64,000 nucleotides of DNA, from positions 62,001-126,000 of the forward strand of contig CANPVM010000003.1 in NCBI GenBank assembly GCA_947581805.1. Reading direction: 5' to 3'. The DNA is from an uncultured Clostridia bacterium (lineage in GTDB: Bacteria > Bacillota > Clostridia > TANB77 > CAG-508). Under the pieces are notes generated by a model, which saw nothing but the letters and a program-made list of their open reading frames with translations, had not been told where the DNA came from and ran no database searches. Positions 8,070 through 17,160 of this stretch are shown in pieces (positions within the stretch are counted from its first letter, which is position 1; every line of letters starts with the position of its first letter). The position numbers were made by a program, and so were the translations under genes.

Positions 8070-8927
8070 TTTTAGTTCGTCTTCGTTAAAAGTATATTTT
8101 TGATTGCAAAAGTGGCAAACTACTTCTGCTTTTTTATCTTCTTCTATAATTTTCTCTAGTTCTTCTTTTCCTATTGATTGTATTGCTTTCTGCATTTTTT
8201 CTTTGCTACAGTTACATTCGTATTTTGGCGTACTTTCTTCTTGCTCTAGAATTTTAATATTACTATCTCCTGTGATATCTTGTGCTATTTCTAATAAACT
8301 CATATTTTCTTCTAGCATTTGAGAAATTGGTTTTGCTTCTTGCAGACGGTTTTCTAAGATAAATAGTTCGTCTTCTGTAGCATCTGGCATACTAGATACT
8401 ATGAAACCTCCTGCTTTTTTTACGCCATCTTTATTAACTAAAACTCCTAAGGCTACTGCTGTGTTTTTCTGTTCTGATATATAATAGTAGTTTGCAAAGT
8501 CTTCTGCAATTTCTCCTGAAACTAATTTTGACATTCCAATATATGGTTCTTTTAGTCCAATGTCTCTTATGACATATAAGAATCCTTCTTTTCCTACTGC
8601 TTCTCCTACATTTAGTTTTCCGTCTTTTCTTAAAGGAACATCTACTTGTGGATTTTCTACATATCCTCTTGTTCTTCCTTTTCCATCTGCTGTAACTGTA
8701 ATTCCACCAATTGGGCCATTTCCTTTTATTTGAATGGTAATATTGTCTTCTTCTTGTTTTAAATTACTTGCCATTAACGCTCCCATGGTTAAACATCTTC
8801 CTAGTGTTGCTGTTGCTACTGGGCTTAAATCGTGTACTTCTCTTGCTTTTTCTACTAATTCTGTAGTTTCAACACAAGTAATATTTATTTTTCCATTATA
8901 GGCTAAAAATTTTTGTATTTTGTCCAT
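8046..8927 (-). CDS. hslO: Redox-regulated chaperone Hsp33
   Basis: This 293-residue cytoplasmic holdase is switched on by oxidation and unfolding of a C-terminal zinc centre. The four zinc cysteines are visible as YECNCSKEK and VCHFCNQKY in the last 60 residues. The N-terminal domain has the usual TATLGRCLTMGALM and GNGPIGG blocks. The length is normal. A ribosome site (GGGAGAAAAGC) precedes the ATG. It sits alone between pth and the tagO-like gene. Confidence 0.95.
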   Translation of the reverse strand: MDKIQKFLAYNGKINITCVETTELVEKAREVHDLSPVATATLGRCLTMGALMASNLKQEEDNITIQIKGNGPIGGITVTADGKGRTRGYVENPQVDVPLRKDGKLNVGEAVGKEGFLYVIRDIGLKEPYIGMSKLVSGEIAEDFANYYYISEQKNTAVALGVLVNKDGVKKAGGFIVSSMPDATEDELFILENRLQEAKPISQMLEENMSLLEIAQDITGDSNIKILEQEESTPKYECNCSKEKMQKAIQSIGKEELEKIIEEDKKAEVVCHFCNQKYTFNEDELKCLIEDVF

Positions 8928-9078
8928 GCTTTTCTCCCTTTATATTTTCTTTTACAATATGGGTATTATAACATATTTTTTATTCTCTATCAAATTTTTT
9001 AACTAATTTTTACATTTTGTGCATTTTATTAAATGCACGTTTTTTTATAAAAATTTAAAATTTTTTATTTTAAAAAAT

Positions 9079-9131
9079 AAGAAGGGGTGTCCCCAGCGTT
9101 CCATTTTGGAACGAAAAGGGGCGTCCCTTCT
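9079..9131 (-). repeat. Double-hairpin repeat element, copy 1 (after the tagO-rubredoxin stop)
   Basis: The outer stem of about 13 base pairs contains GGGACG/TGTCCCC blocks and surrounds an inner perfect hairpin CGTTCC-ATTTT-GGAACG. On the minus strand it begins 5 bases after the stop of the rubredoxin-containing gene and is followed by a T-rich tail, so it can act as terminator. A near-identical copy with compensating arm changes lies at 53819-53870 after the ferredoxin gene. This suggests a dispersed REP/MITE-like family. Confidence 0.75.
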
Positions 9132-9136
9132 GTTCA

Positions 9137-10384
9137 TTAGTCTATTTTTTCAAACATATCTTTTCCTACTCCACATAGAGGGCAAACCCAATCATCTGGA
9201 ATATCTTCAAATTTGGTTCCAGGTGCTATTCCGCTATCTGGGTCACCAATTTCTGGATCATATATGTAACCACATGCTAAACATTTATACATATCCTTTT
9301 CACCTTCTTTCATTTTGTAAAATTCTTTATAACCTATGCAAACCACTGCAACTACCATTAAGGCAAAAGAGATGGCTTTCCATACATCGCTTTCCAATAA
9401 AATAATAGCAAACATACCACAAGCTACGCTAATTCCATATAATAATAATACTGCTTCTTTTTGTGTAAAACCTTTTTGAATTAATTTGTGATGTAAGTGA
9501 TTTTTATCTGCTTGAATTACTGCTTTTAAAGATTTTCCTTTAATTAACCTTCTAACTATAGCAGATAAAGTATCAAAAATAGGAAGCCCTAATACAAAAA
9601 TAGGAAGCACTACAACAAACGCTGTTGCTGTTTTTGCAATTCCTAATATGGATACAACTGCTAAAGTGAATCCAATAAAGTTAGAACCCATGTCTCCAAT
9701 AAAGGTTTTGGCTGGATTAAAATTAAATGGTAAAAAACCTGTTAATGCTCCCGCTAGTGCTGTAATCATAATAATAGCAATGAGTGGTGAGGCATTTAGT
9801 GCAAATATAATTAGCAAGGAAACACAGGAAATAATAGAAATTCCAGTAGATAACCCATCTAATCCATCGATTAAATTAATTGCATTGGTAATACCTACAA
9901 TCCAACCCATGGTTATAATAATTGAAAGAATATTACTAATGCTTAACATTACATTTCCCTCTAAAAAAGGAATAGCAAAATTATCTATTCGAATTCCACT
10001 AGCAACTATGATTCCTGCTGCTATGATTTGCCCTGTTAATTTGGTAAGAGGATGAATGCCTTTAATATCATCGAAGAAGCAAAAAATTCCTAGAACGAGC
10101 ATTCCTCCTAAAAAGCCAAGTAATTTAGTACCATAATTTTCTGGTCCAAATAAATTTAAATTTCCTTCAATAGAAGAGGTAATTAATAAATAAATAGTGG
10201 ATAATAAGAATGCAATCATAATAGCAGGACCACCAAATTTTGGCATGGCTTTTTTATGCATACGTCTCTCATCTTTTGGTATGTCAACTGCTCCTATTTT
10301 TTTTGCAATTTTTATGGTATATGGTGTTAAAACAAAGGATGTAATAAATGCTAATAAAAATGCAATTGCTATATCTCCCCACAT
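9137..10384 (-). CDS. tagO: TagO/WecA-like undecaprenyl-phosphate sugar-1-phosphate transferase fused to rubredoxin
   Basis: Residues 1 to about 350 form a polytopic membrane enzyme of the MraY/WecA family that loads UDP-GlcNAc phosphosugar onto undecaprenyl phosphate, starting teichoic acid or other wall-polymer synthesis. [31 protein letters not shown] and KNHLHHKLI are the family's cytoplasmic active-site loops. After a short hydrophilic stretch the frame continues from residue 365 into a complete 51-residue rubredoxin with both iron ligand pairs (CLAC and CPLC). The rubredoxin has its own internal ATG at 9292, preceded by AGAAGGTG 8 bases upstream. It may therefore be made separately as well as, or instead of, as a fusion. 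A lost stop codon or a base error is the main alternative. Confidence 0.82.
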   Translation of the reverse strand: MWGDIAIAFLLAFITSFVLTPYTIKIAKKIGAVDIPKDERRMHKKAMPKFGGPAIMIAFLLSTIYLLITSSIEGNLNLFGPENYGTKLLGFLGGMLVLGIFCFFDDIKGIHPLTKLTGQIIAAGIIVASGIRIDNFAIPFLEGNVMLSISNILSIIITMGWIVGITNAINLIDGLDGLSTGISIISCVSLLIIFALNASPLIAIIMITALAGALTGFLPFNFNPAKTFIGDMGSNFIGFTLAVVSILGIAKTATAFVVVLPIFVLGLPIFDTLSAIVRRLIKGKSLKAVIQADKNHLHHKLIQKGFTQKEAVLLLYGISVACGMFAIILLESDVWKAISFALMVVAVVCIGYKEFYKMKEGEKDMYKCLACGYIYDPEIGDPDSGIAPGTKFEDIPDDWVCPLCGVGKDMFEKID

Positions 10385-10520
10385 ATTTTTTTGCCTCCTA
10401 TTGCCATTTACTATATCATAGTTACACTTAGATTACAAGATTTTTTTTAAATATTAAGACTTAAAAATATTAAAAATTAAGGATTAAGTAAAATTGTAAC
10501 TGGCTGAGTAATAAAAAAAT

Positions 10521-10556
10521 AAAAACTATTATTTTATAATTTAAATAATAGTTTTT
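10521..10556 (-). terminator. Terminator after recO
   Basis: A 13-14 base stem (AAAAACTATTATTT with its complement ending at 10556) overlaps the recO stop codon. On the minus strand it is followed by T-rich sequence. Confidence 0.75.
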
Positions 10557-11265
10557 ACATTTTATACTCTTTTTCTAATTTTACATCCATATATAATTTA
10601 CTAACCATTGCTAATTGCTTTTTGTTTTCTTCTGAAATTTGAAAAGAAAATAATTTTTTTGCTGGTGCCATTACAATATATTGAATCGCTTTTTTAGTAG
10701 ATTCTGATATTTGAATTGCGCCTGTATCTTGCTTGGCACAATTATTACATTTAAAACCATTATCTTTTATGCTAAAGTATTGTATATTTTCTTCATTACA
10801 TGCAACACATTGTTCTACTTTTGGAGTAAATCCTAATAAGCATAATAAACGTAGTTTGAAAATAGAAAGTACAAATTCTAAATCCATGTCTGTTTCTGAA
10901 ATGATATACAAAGTGTTTAAATATAATTGTAAAATTTTATATGTATTTTGATTTTCGTAAGTAACATCTTGTACTATTTTCGTAATATGTGAAGCATATT
11001 TTAATTTATCTAAATCGGTTCTAATGGAATAAAAAACTTCTATTGTATCGCAAGAATTCAGAGTATAGGTACTACTTCCTTTGAATAACATATATTCCCC
11101 AAAGCACAAAAATTGAGTGCCTGCCATTAGTTGACTTTTTGGTCTTCTTGCACCTCTGGCAGAGCATCCAATTTTTCCGTTTGGGGTTAAAAGGGTGAGC
11201 ATTTTATCAAAATCACCCATATTATTTTCTGCAATTACAATTCCTTTCGTTTTAATTGTTCCCAT
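10555..11265 (-). CDS. recO: DNA repair protein RecO
   Basis: This 236-residue recombination mediator helps load RecA with RecF/RecR at gaps. The N-terminal OB fold (KTKGIVIAENNMGDFDKMLTL begins at residue 4) and the GARRPKSQL loop are typical. The zinc module is CVAC...CNNC around residues 150-180. The length is normal. It follows era and yqzL, the usual Firmicute order. The start is supported by ATGGAG 7 bases upstream. Confidence 0.93.
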   Translation of the reverse strand: MGTIKTKGIVIAENNMGDFDKMLTLLTPNGKIGCSARGARRPKSQLMAGTQFLCFGEYMLFKGSSTYTLNSCDTIEVFYSIRTDLDKLKYASHITKIVQDVTYENQNTYKILQLYLNTLYIISETDMDLEFVLSIFKLRLLCLLGFTPKVEQCVACNEENIQYFSIKDNGFKCNNCAKQDTGAIQISESTKKAIQYIVMAPAKKLFSFQISEENKKQLAMVSKLYMDVKLEKEYKM

Positions 11266-11278
11266 GTTTTACTCCATA

Positions 11279-11449
11279 TTATTTTGTGTCAATTCCAATA
11301 TTTTCTCCTAAATTTGGTTTCTTTTTTTCTTCTGTAATAAGCAAGTTTTTCTCTATTTCTTTTTCCATATTTTCTACTTCCACAAATTCTAAATAAGAAT
11401 TAATATCCCCCGTATTTTTAAATGCATTCCATGCTAACTGTTTAATCAT
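11279..11449 (-). CDS. yqzL: YqzL-like small protein between era and recO
   Basis: This 56-residue protein begins MIKQLAWNAFKNTGDINSYL, the short aromatic/TGxIxxYL pattern seen in Bacillus YqzL, which occupies the same place between era and recO. Its function is unknown in the family. The second half is charged and ends GENIGIDTK. AAAAGGAGAG lies about 10 bases before the ATG, and the stop is 13 bases from the recO start, so it is probably co-transcribed with recO. The assignment rests on position and the N-terminal pattern. Confidence 0.7.
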   Translation of the reverse strand: MIKQLAWNAFKNTGDINSYLEFVEVENMEKEIEKNLLITEEKKKPNLGENIGIDTK

Positions 11450-11580
11450 AGGCTTTACTCTCCTTTTTTTCTTTTGTTTTTATCTTTTGCCTTTTTTCTT
11501 ATTTTATACTTGGAAAGTTATGGTTTCTCTATTTTAGTTCCAATATTTCATTTTTAACAAAACTTTATTTTTTCTGAATT

Positions 11581-12489
11581 TTATTGTAATTTAAATTTTT
11601 TAACAATTGTGTCATTATTAAGCCAATCTTCTTTCACTTTTACCCATACTTTTAAATTCACTTTTGTGCCTAGCATTTTTTCTAAATCTTCTCTTGCATA
11701 AGTGCCAATTTTCTTTAGCATACTACCACCTTTTCCAATGATTATTCCTTTATGAGATTCTCTTATACAATATATGGTAGCTTCTATATCATAAATTTTT
11801 TGCTTTTCTTTGGTTTTTCGTGTCTTTACTTTTTCGGTTTCGACATATATCCCATGTGGTACTTCATCATCTAACAATTTTAATGCTTTTTCTCTTATAA
11901 TTTCTTCTACTAATTGCCTTGTGGTTTGGTCTGTATATTCTTCTATATCATAGTAAGCAGGTCCTTCTTTTAAGTTTTTCTCAATTTCGTCTAATAGAGT
12001 TTCCAAATTATCTTTCTTTGTTGCTGAAATTGGTACTACTGCAGTAAAATCATATTCTTTTTGGTATAAAGCAATTAATTTTAGTAGTTCTTCTTTTTTT
12101 TCTACTTTATCAATTTTATTTAATACTAAAATTGTTTTTTTATTTGCTTCTTTTATTTTTTCTAATATTTTACTATCTCCTCTTCCTATTTCTTTGGATG
12201 TAGCATCAATTACAAAAAGAACAATATCTACATCATGTATAAAAGTAAAAGCTGTATCGAGCATTGTTTCGCTTAATTTTGACTTTGGTTTATGAATTCC
12301 TGGTGTGTCTATAAAAATAATTTGTGAATGTTCTCTGTTTACAATTGCTTTTATTGCTGTTCTTGTAGTCTGTACTTTATTTGCTACTGCTGCTACCTTT
12401 TCTCCTACTAAGCCATTGATAATAGTAGATTTTCCTACATTGGTTCTTCCTATCATAGAGACAAATCCAGATTTAAATTTTTCTTCCAT
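11581..12489 (-). CDS. era: GTPase Era
   Basis: This 302-residue GTPase binds 16S rRNA and the 30S subunit during assembly. GRTNVGKST (G1, residues 14-22), DTPGIHKPKSKL (G3) and NKID (G4) form the GTPase domain. GIIIGKGGSMLKKIG near residue 240 is the KH RNA-binding loop. The length is complete. A ribosome site (AGGAGAAAG) precedes the ATG. It is separated from the DUF3048 gene by 241 bases containing a terminator. Confidence 0.97.
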   Translation of the reverse strand: MEEKFKSGFVSMIGRTNVGKSTIINGLVGEKVAAVANKVQTTRTAIKAIVNREHSQIIFIDTPGIHKPKSKLSETMLDTAFTFIHDVDIVLFVIDATSKEIGRGDSKILEKIKEANKKTILVLNKIDKVEKKEELLKLIALYQKEYDFTAVVPISATKKDNLETLLDEIEKNLKEGPAYYDIEEYTDQTTRQLVEEIIREKALKLLDDEVPHGIYVETEKVKTRKTKEKQKIYDIEATIYCIRESHKGIIIGKGGSMLKKIGTYAREDLEKMLGTKVNLKVWVKVKEDWLNNDTIVKKFKLQ

Positions 12490-12661
12490 TTCTTTCTCCT
12501 GTTCCTTATTTTACCATGTCATAAACGCTAAATTTGTAAAATTTAGTCAGTTCACTTTATTTTTTTATTTTTTCCTGTAATTTTCTTTTATTATTATGCA
12601 ACTATTATAGCATTATCTTATTTCTTTTTCAATTGCTTTATTTTAGGTTAATAGAAAAAAG

Positions 12662-12709
12662 AAAAAAAATAAGATTTTCTATTAAATATAAATTTAAAGA
12701 AAATCTTAT
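12662..12709 (-). terminator. Terminator after the DUF3048 gene
   Basis: ATAAGATTTTCT (12669-12680) pairs with AGAAAATCTTAT (12698-12709). The minus-strand stem is followed by a run of eight T. Confidence 0.88.
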
Positions 12710-12730
12710 ACATGTTTATTTTATCTGTTT

Positions 12731-13846
12731 TTATTCATTGACTGTATTAGTAGCTTCTTGTGGTAATTGCTCTCCTGGTTCTATTTGAATTTTACTATCG
12801 ATAGGGCAAATTTGAATGAAGGTATTTCCATCACTTACTTCAATTTCATTTCCTTCTAAATCTTTATATACGGTTTGTCCTGCTCTTGTAGATTTTTCCG
12901 CAGTAATTGGAATTGCTTTTCCATTTGTAACGTAATATCCTTCTAATGTCTTTACATTATTTAAAGTTTGTCTTCCTTTACCACTTCCATCATTTAGAGT
13001 TGAATTACTACATTTTACAATAATAATATTTTTAGTTGTTACGGTTTCTTCTGTTGTCCAATCTACTTGTTTTATATTTCTAGAATAACGTGTATATCGC
13101 TTTGTTTCAGTATCATATTCATATTTTACTGTATTACTTGTTGAATATGGAATAGTTACTGTCGTTGCTTCTAAGTTGGTGTCTAAGTCAACATCTCCTG
13201 CTACATAGTTTAATACACTTTCTTGGTCTGATGTTGTTCTATATTTTAAATCATTTGCAATTTCTAATATTTTTTCTGTATTTGTAATAGCATTATGTGG
13301 TGCACTTTTTTGCTTTGTTCTCCAGAATAATGCATTTTCTGTTCTATCTTTTCCTGTATCATAATACATACCATTAATATTATTAACACCTAATTTTGTA
13401 ATATCAGATTGTGCTTGTGGACTCCATCCGAAATGTACATACATTGCATCATTTTCTAAAGCATAATCTAAGAAGTAGTGTCTTGAACTTCTAACTGGTC
13501 CAATTTGATCTACACTAACTCCTTTAAATAGAGCCATTAATCTAGTTTCCCCACCTTCTACTATAATTTCGTAAACAAGGTAAGCATCCTTTAAACCTGC
13601 TTGTGGCAATGCTCCCTTATGGTTGTCTATCATAACTGCAATTGGTCTTTCATTACCTTTAAAAATTTCTGGTTCTTTTACTTCTACTACTGTTGCTTCT
13701 TCATTTTGATTATCCATACTTCCTGTTTGGATTTCTCCTGTTAAGTTTTTATCTTTTAATACTTTAATAGTAAGTAATGTTCCTGCTACTATAATTAATA
13801 AAATTAAAATTCCTATTAATATTTTGATTCCAAGTGTTTCTTTCAT
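12731..13846 (-). CDS. Membrane-anchored DUF3048 (YerB-like) protein
   Basis: This 371-residue protein has one N-terminal membrane segment (about residues 7-27) and a large extracellular DUF3048 domain. RPIAVMIDNHKGALPQAGL, YEIIVEGGETRLMALF and IGPVRSSRHYFLDYAL are the family's hallmark blocks. YerB of Bacillus is the family reference and its role is not established. There is no lipobox cysteine, so it is held by a transmembrane anchor rather than lipid. It follows dgkA by 17 bases and is probably the last gene of the yqfC-dgkA transcript, since a strong terminator comes after it. Confidence 0.88.
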   Translation of the reverse strand: MKETLGIKILIGILILLIIVAGTLLTIKVLKDKNLTGEIQTGSMDNQNEEATVVEVKEPEIFKGNERPIAVMIDNHKGALPQAGLKDAYLVYEIIVEGGETRLMALFKGVSVDQIGPVRSSRHYFLDYALENDAMYVHFGWSPQAQSDITKLGVNNINGMYYDTGKDRTENALFWRTKQKSAPHNAITNTEKILEIANDLKYRTTSDQESVLNYVAGDVDLDTNLEATTVTIPYSTSNTVKYEYDTETKRYTRYSRNIKQVDWTTEETVTTKNIIIVKCSNSTLNDGSGKGRQTLNNVKTLEGYYVTNGKAIPITAEKSTRAGQTVYKDLEGNEIEVSDGNTFIQICPIDSKIQIEPGEQLPQEATNTVNE

Positions 13847-13863
13847 TTTTTATCCTTCCTTTT

Positions 13864-14232
13864 TTATATAATTTTGCTAACAATAATAAAAATAGCAATA
13901 ATAACTGCATTTAGTGCTGATAAAACAACAGCGCCTGCTGCTACGTCTTTAGCAATTTTGGCAATGGGATGAAATTTATCTGTACATAAATTCACTGTTT
14001 CTTCTACTGCCGTATTCATTACTTCTGTAATAATAATTAACATAGTAGCAAAGCTTAAAAACATGCATTCTGTAATATTCAGTTTGAAGTAGATGCAACA
14101 TGCTATGACAATAACGGCAATAACTAATTGAATTTTTACATTGAGTTGCGTGCGAATAGCATACCAGATACCACGAAAACCATTTAGCCATGAATCTATA
14201 TAATGCTTATTTTTTAGTCTTTCGTCTTCCAT
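13864..14232 (-). CDS. dgkA: Diacylglycerol/undecaprenol kinase
   Basis: This 122-residue membrane kinase is of the DgkA family, which in Gram-positives mainly recycles undecaprenol to undecaprenyl phosphate. The signature ITEVMNTAVEETVNLCTD includes the conserved Glu, Asn and Asp of the active site. Three hydrophobic segments are visible. It sits right after ybeY, the standard Firmicute order. Confidence 0.92.
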   Translation of the reverse strand: MEDERLKNKHYIDSWLNGFRGIWYAIRTQLNVKIQLVIAVIVIACCIYFKLNITECMFLSFATMLIIITEVMNTAVEETVNLCTDKFHPIAKIAKDVAAGAVVLSALNAVIIAIFIIVSKII

Positions 14233-14277
14233 TTTTTGCTTCCCCCTTTAGTCCGTTTTAGTTTCATTTTTTTCTTT

Positions 14278-14760
14278 TTATCTGGTTTGTTTTAAAATAG
14301 TAAGTACCTTTTCTTCTTTTGCTCTCATTAATCTTTTTTCTTCTTCTTCCATATGGTCATACCCCATAATATGGTAAAACCCATGAACTACCATATAAGC
14401 TAGTTCTCTTTCAAAGCTATGTCCATACTCTTTTGCTTGTTCTTCTACTTTTTGTATAGAAATAACAATATCTCCTAAAGCTTCTGGTATTGGATTTGCT
14501 TTTTTTTCTTTTTGTATTTGTTCTAATTCTTCTTTTTCAAACATTGGAAACGATAGCACGTCCGTTTCTTTGTCTACATTTCGAAATTGTTTATTTAGCT
14601 TGTGAATTTCTTCTGGTGTTGTTAGTGTAATACTTAAATAAAAATTTAAATTTTCTATGTTTTCTTTTTGAAAACAAGTAGTTACTATTTCTTTTATAAA
14701 CTCTTTTAATTCTTGTTTTTCTTCTATGTTTAAAAAGCAAATATCAACTATTTCCTGCAT
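14278..14760 (-). CDS. ybeY: Endoribonuclease YbeY (16S rRNA maturation)
   Basis: This 160-residue metal-dependent RNase takes part in 16S rRNA 3' maturation and ribosome quality control. The zinc site HGFYHIMGYDH (His126, His130, His136) is intact, although the usual Leu after HG is Phe-Tyr. DVLSFP near residue 67 is the second family block. The start codon lies inside the end of the upstream gene (13-base overlap), which implies translational coupling. Confidence 0.93.
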   Translation of the reverse strand: MQEIVDICFLNIEEKQELKEFIKEIVTTCFQKENIENLNFYLSITLTTPEEIHKLNKQFRNVDKETDVLSFPMFEKEELEQIQKEKKANPIPEALGDIVISIQKVEEQAKEYGHSFERELAYMVVHGFYHIMGYDHMEEEEKRLMRAKEEKVLTILKQTR

Positions 14761-15950
14761 AATGCTTTCCTTCCTATATAATTACCTTCTGATTTACAAA
14801 GATTTTTTAATTCTTTCATAGCTCCTAATTCTACTAATTTCTTTTTATAGAACTGAATTATTTTATAATATCTATTTTCATTTTGATATACTTCTTTTAA
14901 GTCTGCTCGAATGAATAATATTTCTTTTTGCTTTTGATATTCTTTTTTATTTTTTATTTTTTCTAATTCTTGGTAGTTTTTCCAGAATGTTTTATATTCT
15001 TCTCTTTTTGTAGGCTTGTCCCAATAAATTTTAGTTGCTAATAATTTGATGTTATAATCTTCAATTAAGCGAATTAATAAAGCATATGCTTTTTCTTGCT
15101 TTTTCAATATTCTAGTATCTACAATAAGACTTCTTACATCTTTTAGTAATTTGATATAGCATTGTTCTGCTACAATTAAAGGAAGACTATGGGTAAATAA
15201 CTTTCTACTAATTGCAAGCAATACCATTCTTTTTTCAATTCCCTCGTTTTGGTCTAATTTTCCTACTGTATAATTTTCAAATTTTTCATATTCTTCTACT
15301 ATTTCTTGATAGGTTGCAGATGGTTCATTTTGCATTTTTAATGGAAGAATGGTTGTAATGTATTCTTCTAATACTTTAAAAATTTTCTCATAAATTTCAT
15401 CTTTATTTTGATAGCTTAAGTTATCTGCTAATTTAATGGAGAAATGTTTTAATAAACCTTTATATAAGGAATCCATTTTAGCAGTATAAAATGGATTATA
15501 TCTTTCCATTAATTTTGGTTTATTTAACTCTTTAATTGTTTCATAATCTAATTCTAATAAATATTTCTGTTTGCGGTATTTATATTCTAAATACTCCGTT
15601 TCTTTAATATGTATTACTTCATAATATTGAGATAATGCATTTTTTTCAAATTCTGTAGCCGTATCATTTTTCACTTTTTTATAAATAGAATCCATAATAT
15701 GTTTATCAATTGCTTCTAAATATAAACTAAAAATATCTTCGTATTTTTTTTGAAGTGCTTCTTTTTTACTACTATCTTGTTCTTTGCTTTCTTCTAACAT
15801 TTCATATGCTTTTAATACATTGTTTCTTTTCATTGAAATTAGCATACCGTTAATTCCTATTTTAGTAGGAATTAACATTTTTGTGATAGTACTTGTTATC
15901 TTTGTAAAAAAAGTTTTATCCGCATAAATTTTCAAACTTCTTTCTTCCAT
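14748..15950 (-). CDS. Unrecognised 400-residue soluble protein between yqfD and ybeY
   Basis: I do not recognise this family. The protein is lysine-, glutamate- and tyrosine-rich and predicted mostly helical, with no signal peptide, membrane segment, P-loop or cysteine cluster. The N-terminal block ITKMLIPTKIGINGMLISMK (from about residue 21) is the most distinctive part. The start was placed at 15950 because AAAGGGAG lies 7 bases upstream. An earlier in-frame TTG at 15968 overlaps yqfD and lacks a site. It overlaps the ybeY start by 13 bases. In most Firmicutes this slot holds phoH and the 7TM-HD phosphodiesterase gene, and both are absent here. It could be a lineage-specific partner of ribosome maturation or sporulation, but that is only inferred from position. 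Confidence 0.75.
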   Translation of the reverse strand: MEERSLKIYADKTFFTKITSTITKMLIPTKIGINGMLISMKRNNVLKAYEMLEESKEQDSSKKEALQKKYEDIFSLYLEAIDKHIMDSIYKKVKNDTATEFEKNALSQYYEVIHIKETEYLEYKYRKQKYLLELDYETIKELNKPKLMERYNPFYTAKMDSLYKGLLKHFSIKLADNLSYQNKDEIYEKIFKVLEEYITTILPLKMQNEPSATYQEIVEEYEKFENYTVGKLDQNEGIEKRMVLLAISRKLFTHSLPLIVAEQCYIKLLKDVRSLIVDTRILKKQEKAYALLIRLIEDYNIKLLATKIYWDKPTKREEYKTFWKNYQELEKIKNKKEYQKQKEILFIRADLKEVYQNENRYYKIIQFYKKKLVELGAMKELKNLCKSEGNYIGRKALCRK

Positions 15951-15964
15951 GGCATTTCTCCCTT

Positions 15965-17149
15965 TCAAAATACAATTTTTTCTTTTGTCCCAATTTCCTC
16001 TAGTACTTCATATATGACTTGTGCCTCTATATAATTTTCTGTTTCTTGATAATTGATATAAGTATTTAAAATATTTTCTTTCTCTTTAATTTGATTTTCC
16101 AATCTCATTTTTGCTTGATTGCTCGCAATTTCTTTTGCTTCTTCTTTAGTATATGTTTTCTCTTGTTCAACTAATTCGTAATTCGTCTTTTTTAATATTT
16201 CAATTGGTAAATAAAAGTCTGAAAATAATTTTAATTTTTTATTTTCTTCTATTGTATCATATTTTTGAAATTTGGAAAGAGTTTTATAAAAATTTATTGT
16301 AAAATTATTTATTCTTACGGAATATTTTGTTTCCTTACTTTGTGTTTTACTTGTAATTACTTGTTTTAACTCTATTTTTTCTTTTTCTTCATACCATACT
16401 TTTGCTTGAACACTGCCATTTGCATGCACATAACGTGTTCCAGTGTATTTTCCTTCTAACCATCCTCCTATTAAAGGTGTACCTTCTTTTATAATATCTC
16501 CCTCTTTTACTAGGGGTGTGCCATTTACCGCGTTTACTTTTACAATTCTGCCTGATTTTGTTGCAACAATATTACAATATTCGTCTTCTGGTATAATATC
16601 AGGCTTTTTATCTGCCTCTACTATTTTTACAATGACATTAGTACCTTTTACTTCCATTCCTATCCAAGCTAAATCATTACGGTTTAATCTCATTTTATTA
16701 ATAATTGATTTACTATCAATTTTATTTTTTATTATTCCTATACGCAAACCTTCCTCCTTTAAGCTTTGTATTATTTCTTCTGTTGGGATTGTACTATTTC
16801 CTATTATTTCGATATTCCATACAAAATTAGATAAGAATAATATTCCTACCACAATAAAGCATAGGAATATAAAAAAGATTTTTCTTTTTTTATATTTATG
16901 AAATACAAAAGGAAGTCCTTTTTTTTGCTTTATTTTTATTCTACATTTAGTTTGTTTTGCAATTTCTACAATAGTTTTGAAATCTTGGATGCTTACATTA
17001 GTTTCTAAAAGTGTTGATTTTTTTCGATTACTTTTCCAGAGCAATATTCCTTTTTTTACACATAAATTAATTAATCTTTCAATAAAATAGCCTTCTATTG
17101 TAACTCTTACATAACCTAGTAAATAGTTTTTTAATATTTGTGTATACAA
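15965..17149 (-). CDS. yqfD: Sporulation protein YqfD
   Basis: This 394-residue membrane protein is of the YqfD family, conserved in endospore formers and needed for efficient sporulation. A cytoplasmic N-terminal region precedes a single membrane span (about residues 93-112, IFFIFLCFIVVGILFLSNFV). The extracytoplasmic part contains WNIEIIGNSTIP and SGRIVKVNAVNGTPLVKEGD, a lipoyl/hybrid-like repeat typical of the family. It is 11 bases downstream of yqfC, as in Bacillus and Clostridium. Confidence 0.88.
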   Translation of the reverse strand: MYTQILKNYLLGYVRVTIEGYFIERLINLCVKKGILLWKSNRKKSTLLETNVSIQDFKTIVEIAKQTKCRIKIKQKKGLPFVFHKYKKRKIFFIFLCFIVVGILFLSNFVWNIEIIGNSTIPTEEIIQSLKEEGLRIGIIKNKIDSKSIINKMRLNRNDLAWIGMEVKGTNVIVKIVEADKKPDIIPEDEYCNIVATKSGRIVKVNAVNGTPLVKEGDIIKEGTPLIGGWLEGKYTGTRYVHANGSVQAKVWYEEKEKIELKQVITSKTQSKETKYSVRINNFTINFYKTLSKFQKYDTIEENKKLKLFSDFYLPIEILKKTNYELVEQEKTYTKEEAKEIASNQAKMRLENQIKEKENILNTYINYQETENYIEAQVIYEVLEEIGTKEKIVF

Positions 17150-17160
17150 AGTAAATCCTC

